A stretch of 42,107 nucleotides of DNA from Planctomycetota bacterium (lineage in GTDB: Bacteria > Planctomycetota > Brocadiia > Brocadiales > Brocadiaceae), in contig JACPHJ010000163.1 in the NCBI GenBank assembly GCA_016188675.1, positions 1 through 42,107 on the forward strand. Reading direction: 5' to 3'. How positions within the stretch are numbered: the stretch's first letter is position 1; each line of letters opens with the position of its first letter. The translations under genes and the position numbers were made by a program. Below, in pieces: positions 35,900-42,107 of this stretch. The notes below the pieces were generated by a model. The model saw only the letters and a program-made list of their open reading frames with translations. It searched no databases and had not been told where the DNA came from.

Positions 35900-38659
35900 G
35901 TGGCTGTATATAGTTTCATCCATTTAAAAATGGAACTAAATAATTTTAAAAAATTCAATAATATTTTTATTATGTTCGCAATTTTTTTGTTAACAATCTT
36001 TGCAATACTTTTTCCTTGTGCTCAGAAAAATGCGGAAGCCAATCCCCATTCAGACATTAAAGCAGGGCAGGAGAACACAGGCAGTAAAATTCAGGTGGAT
36101 GTAATTCATAAGTTGAAAAATTTAAATATGCCTTTTATTACTAACAATGGGTTGGTTGATGAAAAGGTAAAATTTTATGCCAATACCTTTTGTGGAACTG
36201 TATTCATTACGAAAGAAGGAGAAATAGTTTATTCCATGCCGGCACGAAGTCCGGAATCAACGGTTAAAGGTGAGGAGTCTTTGTCCCTGAGTCCGGGGTT
36301 CGGAGTTCAAGGTTCAGATACCAAATTCCAAAATGAGCATCCCGGAATAAGAAGTCTTGCCTTTAAAGAGGAGCTTGTATGCGGGACGATTAACGAAATA
36401 AGAGGAGAAGAAAGAGGTATAACGAAAGTAAGTTATTTCAAAGGAAAAGATACGTCTCCGTGGAACGTTGATCTACCAACGTATAATATTGTAAACCTTG
36501 GTGAAGTGTATAAAGGAATCGAACTAAGGTTGAAAGCTCATGGTAACAATGTCGAAAAACTCTTTTGTATAAAACCAAATGCAATACCGAAAATGATAAA
36601 ACTAAGGCTAAGTGGTGCGAAAGCGCTAAAGGTAAATGAAAATGGACAGCTTGAAGCAGAAACCGAGTTGGGGAGCGTTAAATTTACAAAACCAATTGCA
36701 TATCAGGAAATTGATGGAAAGAGAGCCGTGGTATCGGTTGAATACATTATTCACGAACAAGAAGCCAGTCAGATGCCGGAATTCAGAAGACAGAAGTCCG
36801 CGCTTTTAAATCCAAAGTCCAAAATCCAAAGTCCAAAATTGGAATACGGTTTCAAGGTCGCCGCTTATGACACAACAAAAGACCTCATTATAGACCCACT
36901 CATGGCATCTACATATCTGGGGGGAAGTGATGATGATTATGGAAGTTCCATAATAACAGATTCAGAGAACAATGTATATGTAGCGGGGTGGACTAAATCA
37001 CCAGACTTTCCAACAACCATCGGCGCTTATAGTACTTCGTATAGTAGTGGTAATCACGATGCCTTTGTGTCGAAGCTAAGCAAAGATTTGACAAACCTTC
37101 TTGCATCTACATATCTGGGAGGATCTTCAGAAGATTACATCAGTTCAATAACGCTAGCAACAGATGGGAACGTCTATGTATGTGGTAAGACGCTATCGTC
37201 AGATTTTCCGACAACCTCCAATGCTTACGATAATTCATATAGTTATGATAGTGGCAATCACGATGCCTTTGTGTCAAAGCTAAGTGGAGATTTAACAAGC
37301 CTTCTTGCATCTACCAATTTTGGTGGGTCAGGCGACGATTCTGCCGGATCTATAAAAATAGATTCCAGCGGTAATGTATATGTATTCGGAAAGACTTCGT
37401 CATCAAATTTTCCGGTAACCACGGATGCTTATGACACCTCACTTAATAAAGAAAATTCTTACGACGTCTTTGTATCAAAGTTCAGTGGCGATTTATCAAG
37501 CCTTCTTGCTTCCACATATTTGGGAGGTTCTGATTATGAATATGGTTTTAGACTCACCATAGCCTCGGATGGGAATATATATGTAACCGGTCAGACGTGG
37601 TCTTCAGATTTTCCAACGACATCGGGCGCTTATAATACGTCCTTTCAAGGCGTCTCTGACGCCTTTGTGTCAAAGCTAAGCGCAGATTTAACGAGTCTTA
37701 TCGCATCTACGTATCTGGGAGGATCGGGGAGTGATGATGGCTATTCTATTGCTATAGATTCAGATGGAAACATATATGTTGCCGGTGGCACTGATTCATC
37801 GGACTTCCCCATAACTACTGACACTCAAAATATTTCTATGAAAGGGCCGGCAGATGCCTTTGTATCAAAGCTAAACGGGGATTTAACAAGCCTTAGTGCG
37901 TCTACCTATTTAGGAGGGTCTAAATATGAAAGGGCTAATTCTATAGCCGTTGATTCGAGTGGAAATGTATACGTTGCCGGTAGTACGAATTCATCAGACT
38001 TTCCAACAAATACGAATACGTATTCTTTTTCTTTTAAAGGCGATACAGATGCCTTCATATCAAAATTAAGCGGGAATTTAGTTAGCCTCCTTGCATCTAC
38101 CTGTCTAGGTGGGTCTGACTTTGAGAGGATTAATGCTATAGCCTTAGACCCCTATGAAAATATATGCATAGCCGGTTATACAACCTCAACGGATTTTCCA
38201 ATAACCACGGGTGCTTATAATACTACCTTTCATAATAACGAGGGTGGCGATGTATTTGTGACGACATTCGACCGTAATTTCTCTACACTAATCACCACTC
38301 CTACTACCACCGCGTCCCCAACACCAACACCAACGCCAACACCAACTCAGTCAAAAAGTCATATATCTGGCCGCGTAGCTGATATTAAAGGCAATCCTAT
38401 AGAATCTGTAAAGTTAGACCTGAAAGAAAAAAACATAAAGACGAAGAAGAATACATCATCAAATGAAAATGGATTATTTGAATTCGCAGATTTAGAACCA
38501 GATACTTATATGCTCATTGCAAGAAAGAAAGAATATGAGAAATATGAAAGGCGTATAAATCTTAAAGAAGGAAAAGTGGAAGATATTGAAATATTATTAA
38601 TAAAGAAAAAACATTATGTCAGGACATATAAAATTTACTCTAAAAGAACCAGCCCGTAA
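35900..38659 (+). CDS. secreted SBBP-repeat (beta-propeller) protein with C-terminal CarboxypepD_reg-like domain
   Basis: A 919-residue protein (GTG start; an ATG at 35930 would give a cleaner signal peptide, and neither has a clear ribosome site). After a signal segment ending near PCAQKNAEA comes the N-terminal module typical of SBBP proteins (DLPTYNIVNLGEVYKGIELR). Seven repeats of about 60 residues then open with ASTYLGGS-like words and carry YVAG...SSDFPTT and DAFVSKLS, enough for a seven-bladed propeller. A Thr/Pro linker (PTPTPTPTPTQ) leads to a C-terminal Ig-like regulatory domain (SHISGRVADIKGNPIESV). Likely surface-exposed or released. Two short dispersed repeats interrupt the N-terminal part. 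Its end overlaps the convergent DUF2284 gene by 25 bases. Confidence 0.85.
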   Translation: MAVYSFIHLKMELNNFKKFNNIFIMFAIFLLTIFAILFPCAQKNAEANPHSDIKAGQENTGSKIQVDVIHKLKNLNMPFITNNGLVDEKVKFYANTFCGTVFITKEGEIVYSMPARSPESTVKGEESLSLSPGFGVQGSDTKFQNEHPGIRSLAFKEELVCGTINEIRGEERGITKVSYFKGKDTSPWNVDLPTYNIVNLGEVYKGIELRLKAHGNNVEKLFCIKPNAIPKMIKLRLSGAKALKVNENGQLEAETELGSVKFTKPIAYQEIDGKRAVVSVEYIIHEQEASQMPEFRRQKSALLNPKSKIQSPKLEYGFKVAAYDTTKDLIIDPLMASTYLGGSDDDYGSSIITDSENNVYVAGWTKSPDFPTTIGAYSTSYSSGNHDAFVSKLSKDLTNLLASTYLGGSSEDYISSITLATDGNVYVCGKTLSSDFPTTSNAYDNSYSYDSGNHDAFVSKLSGDLTSLLASTNFGGSGDDSAGSIKIDSSGNVYVFGKTSSSNFPVTTDAYDTSLNKENSYDVFVSKFSGDLSSLLASTYLGGSDYEYGFRLTIASDGNIYVTGQTWSSDFPTTSGAYNTSFQGVSDAFVSKLSADLTSLIASTYLGGSGSDDGYSIAIDSDGNIYVAGGTDSSDFPITTDTQNISMKGPADAFVSKLNGDLTSLSASTYLGGSKYERANSIAVDSSGNVYVAGSTNSSDFPTNTNTYSFSFKGDTDAFISKLSGNLVSLLASTCLGGSDFERINAIALDPYENICIAGYTTSTDFPITTGAYNTTFHNNEGGDVFVTTFDRNFSTLITTPTTTASPTPTPTPTPTQSKSHISGRVADIKGNPIESVKLDLKEKNIKTKKNTSSNENGLFEFADLEPDTYMLIARKKEYEKYERRINLKEGKVEDIEILLIKKKHYVRTYKIYSKRTSP

Positions 38660-39201
38660 ATATTAACCTCATCGAGTTTGCTCTTGAGCGTCTCTATTTT
38701 TAGGTTGTGGTTTCTGACCGTCTGATAGACGTCGATACCGCACGCTTCCATTGACGGCCTTGCCTCTGCAGTACGGGCACATGCCGAGGCAGTCTCGCAA
38801 TTATCGCACAATTTACACGGTCCTGCGCCAAGTCCAAATGCCTTATAAAATCCCATAGAAAACGCCTTCTTTTCTATTTCAGCCGTAATGTAGCGCATCT
38901 GCCAGCTCAGGTGTCCGTGGAGGAGCAACGCCTTATTATATTCCCCAAGGATTTTTTTCATCTCTTCATAAGATGGTGCGTGAGGCGGGCAGGTTAGTTT
39001 TTTCCCATACTCTTCGCATCCATATTTGCATTTCAATTGAACCCACCGTGCAACTGCAATGGTATTGGTATGGATAACGAAGGCATGTCCACAGCCAAGT
39101 TCTATGGACTTTTTAATCAGCAAGTCACATAAACCGTTAGAATCAAGGTGTGATGTTATATCGGTCTGAATGTCCGGTATAGCCGAATCCTGTGTATGCA
39201 T
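38635..39201 (-). CDS. DUF2284 predicted metal-binding protein
   Basis: A 188-residue cytoplasmic protein. Cysteine clusters typical of DUF2284 are visible: CKYGCEEYGKKLTCPPHAP and CKLCDNCETASAC, together with EACGIDVYQTVRN near the C-terminus. They probably bind an iron-sulfur cluster or zinc. The role is unknown. The ATG at 39201 is chosen because GGAG lies 8 bases upstream; the frame stays open to 39288 but without a ribosome site. Confidence 0.85.
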   Translation of the reverse strand: MHTQDSAIPDIQTDITSHLDSNGLCDLLIKKSIELGCGHAFVIHTNTIAVARWVQLKCKYGCEEYGKKLTCPPHAPSYEEMKKILGEYNKALLLHGHLSWQMRYITAEIEKKAFSMGFYKAFGLGAGPCKLCDNCETASACARTAEARPSMEACGIDVYQTVRNHNLKIETLKSKLDEVNIYGLVLLE

Positions 39202-39370
39202 AATCAAATCTCCATAAAGGATTATTTTCGTGGTAATTCGCGAATATTCTTGAAAAATCAGTTTAAATATGTTTTCATCCGTGTCCAACGGCAGTTTCTA
39301 GGTTTAATATAAATGAGATGGAACATTTAATCAAATATTTTTTCCCGGGAACATGCACCTGGACATTTTA

Positions 39371-39398
39371 TTGACAGGGGCAATACATAGGGTATAAT
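39371..39398 (+). promoter_or_regulatory. near-consensus sigma-70 promoter upstream of radC
   Basis: TTGACA (39371-39376), a 16-base spacer and TATAAT (39393-39398). Both hexamers are exact consensus. It would give a leader of about 105 bases before the radC start at 39512. Confidence 0.75.
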
Positions 39399-39511
39399 CT
39401 GTCAAAAATAACATTATCTATAATAAGATATATTTTCCCTTCGTGATTCGGTGTCTTTGCGGCAAAGTTTTGGTTGTGGCTTCATCACAATGCGGTAAGG
39501 TAGGTGCGGAT

Positions 39512-40213
39512 ATGAAGGAAGAAAAAAAACGTCCTACAATCAAACAGCTCCCCGCCCATGAACGACCGCGAGAAAGACTTATCCAGGGCGGAGACGAACG
39601 CCTCACCGACGCCGAACTCTTAGGAATCATCATTCGTGACGGCACAATAAATTACAGTGCAGTTGACATAGCCAAGGAGATACTTTCAAAGTATAGTGAC
39701 TTTAGAAATCTGAGTTCTGTTTCTATTCGCGAGCTATGCAAGATAGACGGGATAGGACCGGCGCGGGCCGCACAAATAAAGGCTGCCCTGGCTATTGCCA
39801 AGCGTTTTTCTGCCACATCAATTAAACCTGGCCAGCAGTTTAAGTGCAGCAGCGATATTTACAATCACTTCCACGAACAACTTCTGGGAAAGAAGCAGGA
39901 AGTCTTTCTGGCTGTTTTACTCGATAATAAAAACCGTATCATTAAAATAGAATCAGACGTTTCTGCAGGTAGCTTGACATCCAGCATCGTCCATCCCAGA
40001 GAGGCATTCAAGGCGGCGATCAAGGAATCTGCGGCATCCGTAATCTTTGTGCATAATCATCCCTCCGGCGACCCTGAACCAAGCAAGGAAGACATCCAGA
40101 TAACCAATCGGCTGGTAGAAGCCGGGAATATCGTGGGTATAAAAATCCTGGATCATATCATTATCGGAAACGAACGGTATGTAAGTTTCAAGGATAGAGG
40201 GCTTATGTCTTGA
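39512..40213 (+). CDS. radC: RadC-family (JAB/MPN) protein
   Basis: A 233-residue protein, close to the usual 220-230. An N-terminal UPF0758 region (RPRERLIQGGDERLTDAELL), a helix-hairpin-helix (LCKIDGIGPARAAQI) and a C-terminal JAB/MPN metal site (FVHNHPSGDPEPSKED, with the His-x-His and Asp ligands) are all intact. Despite the name its role in DNA repair is doubtful; it may be a nuclease or protease-like enzyme. The ATG at 39512 is preferred because the extra 23 residues from a GTG at 39443 do not match the family and AAGG sits upstream of the ATG. Confidence 0.92.
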   Translation: MKEEKKRPTIKQLPAHERPRERLIQGGDERLTDAELLGIIIRDGTINYSAVDIAKEILSKYSDFRNLSSVSIRELCKIDGIGPARAAQIKAALAIAKRFSATSIKPGQQFKCSSDIYNHFHEQLLGKKQEVFLAVLLDNKNRIIKIESDVSAGSLTSSIVHPREAFKAAIKESAASVIFVHNHPSGDPEPSKEDIQITNRLVEAGNIVGIKILDHIIIGNERYVSFKDRGLMS

Positions 40214-40368
40214 ATTCTTATTAACTTTTAGCGAGACAGAACCTCAGTCCGATAAAAGCATCTGAAACCACAGAGGGCACAGCATGGCGGAGTCACAACC
40301 AAAAGATAGAACACAGATGACGCAGATAAAGACAGATTTTAATTTTTACTATAATGAGGTAAAATATT

Positions 40369-40654
40369 ATGCTTGCAAAGAAAACATCAAAAAATCAGCT
40401 CACACTGCCCAAAGCGGTTGCGCAGGAATTTTCCGGATGTTGAATACTTCGGTATTACAATAAAGGGGAAAAAGATCGTACTACCCCCTGTAAAGATTAC
40501 CCCTATGGATACAACCACCGAAGATATTAGGAATAAAATAGGGAAACTTGGTATCACAGAAAAAGATGTTGCCGATATAGTCAAATGGGCAAGAAAAATT
40601 CATGTACCGAAAATTTCTCATCAGGACCAGCGTCCGGTTATTATTCTCGCATAG
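40369..40654 (+). pseudogene. AbrB/MazE-type antitoxin gene with a one-base frameshift
   Basis: From the ATG at 40369 (GAGGT upstream) translation gives MLAKKTSKNQLTLPKAVAQEF, a typical swapped-hairpin AbrB opening, then hits TGA at 40441. Removing one T from the run at 40429-40432 continues as FPDVEYFGITIKGKKIVLPP, then NKIGKLGITEKDVADIVKWARK. This is the layout of PIN-partnered antitoxins of roughly 85 residues. No toxin gene follows. It may be a decayed orphan antitoxin, or the extra T may be a sequence error. Confidence 0.7.
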
Positions 40655-41117
40655 AGATTGCTATACTTGAACTATTAAAAGATGCTATTGAACATAGTTT
40701 CTGAAAAGGAACCGAAGCCGTGCTCTGTGAATGTGAGCGGGGGTTCGTTTTGGACACACATCATTCCAGAAAATCTGTATGTTTTACCTGCTGCAAAATT
40801 TATTAATTATGCCTTAGGCAACTTTTCATGCCCCATGACGCCAAGGCACAAAGAAAAACTTATTGTCTTCGCGCCTTTGTAGCTGCATTGAAATCCCTTG
40901 AGTATCAAATTTGGCGGGGCAATCCGTATTACATCTTGACAATAATCCTTGATATGCTTATACTTGTCTTTGCTCTTATCAGTTTACACACCCCTTGCAA
41001 ATAATATTAACCCTTACATTTTAAATAAATTTATTACAAGTTTTCGTGTAAGGTTTTGAGGGATGCAGTTGGGAATGAAGATGTTGGCTTTTGAATAAAA
41101 CGTGGAAAACATAATGA
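40655..41117. other. intergenic stretch, repeat debris and a candidate promoter
   Basis: No convincing gene. A 66-codon frame at 40682-40882 has no ribosome site, and its end (CGCCAAGGCACAAAG...CGCGCCTTTG) is an imperfect inverted repeat of a common dispersed type. A promoter candidate at 40936-40964 faces the tRNA-Arg gene. Confidence 0.45.
40936..40964 (+). promoter_or_regulatory. candidate promoter for tRNA-Arg-tadA
   Basis: TTGACA (40936-40941), a 17-base spacer and TATACT (40959-40964). It lies about 150 bases before tRNA-Arg. Confidence 0.45.
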
Positions 41118-41567
<450 letters not shown>

Positions 41568-41574
41568 TTCTTAT

Positions 41575-41608
41575 CCGTTTAAGCTGCTCAAATTGTTTAA
41601 ACGGTTTT
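41575..41608 (+). terminator. intrinsic terminator after tadA
   Basis: A perfect 8-bp stem CCGTTTAA/TTAAACGG with a 14-nt loop, followed by TTTT. Confidence 0.7.
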
Positions 41609-41634
41609 AGTGGTTCATGGTATTTGAAAGACTG

Positions 41635-41728
<94 letters not shown>

Positions 41729-41762
41729 AATACAATTGACAGGGATAGACAGGAACAAGGTC

Positions 41763-41814
41763 ACGATTTACAATTTACGATTCCATTAATCAAAAATCGT
41801 AATTCGTAAATCGT
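41763..41814. repeat. dispersed inverted repeat between the tRNA-Ser genes
   Basis: Two 20-base arms (41763-41782 and 41795-41814) match as reverse complements except at two positions, around a 12-base centre. It is built from the word CGATTTAC/GTAAATCG, a common small palindrome type. It could also act as a weak terminator. Confidence 0.65.
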
Positions 41815-41889
41815 AAATTTCGCTAAATAGGCTGATATATTTCTGTTAATTGATTATCCTTAGCGTATTTTTAAACAAAGTTAATATCC

Positions 41890-41982
41890 GGAGAGGTGTC
41901 AGAGAGGCCGAATGAGCGCGCTTGGAAAGCGCGTATACCGACAAAATCGGTATCGCGGGTTCGACTCCCGCCCTCTCCGCCA
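41890..41982 (+). tRNA. tRNA-Ser (anticodon GGA)
   Basis: A 93-nt class II tRNA: acceptor GGAGAGG/CCTCTCC, anticodon loop TTGGAAA giving GGA (reads UCC and UCU), a long variable arm (ATACCGAC...GTCGGTAT type), T-arm CGGGTTCGACTCCCG, discriminator G, and an encoded CCA. It shares its acceptor stem with the upstream tRNA-Ser. Confidence 0.95.
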
Positions 41983-41996
41983 GTTTGTTAAAATTG

Positions 41997-42107
41997 GCCG
42001 TGCTAGATGGGGAGCTAGCGGTTCCTTGTAACCTGCAACCCGCTATAGCAGGATCGATCGCTTTTTGGAGGACCTACGGACTATTAGTTCTATCTATGTA
42101 AGTGGTG
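41997..42107 (+). ncRNA. ffs: signal recognition particle RNA, 5' part (cut by window end)
   Basis: The opening GCCGTGCTAGATGGGGAG, then CTAGCGGTTCC, AACCTGCAACCCGCTATAGCAGG, is the 5' Alu-domain region (helices 2-4) of the large bacterial 4.5S/6S SRP RNA. The conserved apical S-domain tetraloop lies beyond the window. Placement beside tRNA-Ser and tadA is a common bacterial arrangement. Confidence 0.85.

Noticed and set aside
36903..38280. Periodic repeats that might suggest a CRISPR or tandem DNA array
   Set aside because: The roughly 180-base period encodes SBBP protein repeats with diverged DNA; no identical direct repeats with spacers exist here or elsewhere in the window.
38331..38350. 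Short CCAACA-type tandem repeat
   Set aside because: It encodes the Thr/Pro linker of the propeller protein; ordinary low-complexity coding sequence.
39443..39511. Longer radC start at the GTG
   Set aside because: The extra 23 residues do not match the family, and the ATG at 39512 gives the usual length.
40682..40882. 66-codon open frame
   Set aside because: No ribosome site, no recognisable domain, and its end lies in a dispersed inverted repeat.

Overview
This window looks like an AT-rich (about 40% GC by eye) chromosome segment from a Gram-negative, exopolysaccharide-making anaerobe. The best fit is an anammox-type planctomycete (Brocadiales: Kuenenia, Brocadia or Jettenia). That is an inference from the mix of a NarK-type nitrate/nitrite transporter, a selenocysteine-type formate dehydrogenase, SBBP-repeat secreted protein, several B12-type radical SAM enzymes and many short dispersed palindromes. 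No rRNA or anammox marker gene is present to prove it.

Layout. 1-4.2 kb (minus strand): a nitrate/nitrite transporter followed, upstream, by a small signalling cluster (PAS protein, Cache sensor without a visible output domain, and a response regulator broken by a 16-bp tandem duplication). 4.2-9.8 kb: an island of wreckage and imported DNA. It holds a transposase tail, a DUF1566 tail, a 3.9-kb GC-rich gene for a SIR2-STAND protein (probable Avs5-like anti-phage NADase), and the frameshifted N-terminus of an integron integrase pointing away from it. 9.8-12.6 kb: a formate dehydrogenase alpha subunit of 899 residues whose in-frame UGA is a selenocysteine codon with a recognisable SECIS hairpin. 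12.8-16.1 kb: a Memo-family protein, a divergent PP-loop (MnmA/ThiI-like) protein and a membrane-anchored coiled-coil TPR protein.

16.3-38.7 kb: a polysaccharide locus. One sugar-phosphate transferase faces left; fourteen genes then run rightward with short gaps or overlaps. They encode an acyl-AMP ligase, an inosose-type dehydrogenase, a Wza-like export lipoprotein, a Wzz/tyrosine-kinase-like chain-length protein, a Wzx flippase, a Wzy-like ligase/polymerase, an LpxL-like acyltransferase, a GT9 glycosyltransferase, a clan-A glycoside hydrolase, an FAD oxidoreductase, a secreted seven-repeat propeller protein and, unusually, three separate B12-binding radical SAM enzymes. Together they suggest export of a polysaccharide or glycolipid carrying an unusual radical-SAM and acyl modification. 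This is the strongest candidate here for an undescribed pathway.

38.6-42.1 kb: a DUF2284 protein, radC behind a near-consensus promoter, a frameshifted AbrB-type antitoxin, and a translation-related block: tRNA-Arg(ACG), tadA (the enzyme that deaminates exactly that tRNA, here with a shortened C-terminus), two tRNA-Ser genes and the 5' part of the SRP RNA, which runs off the window.
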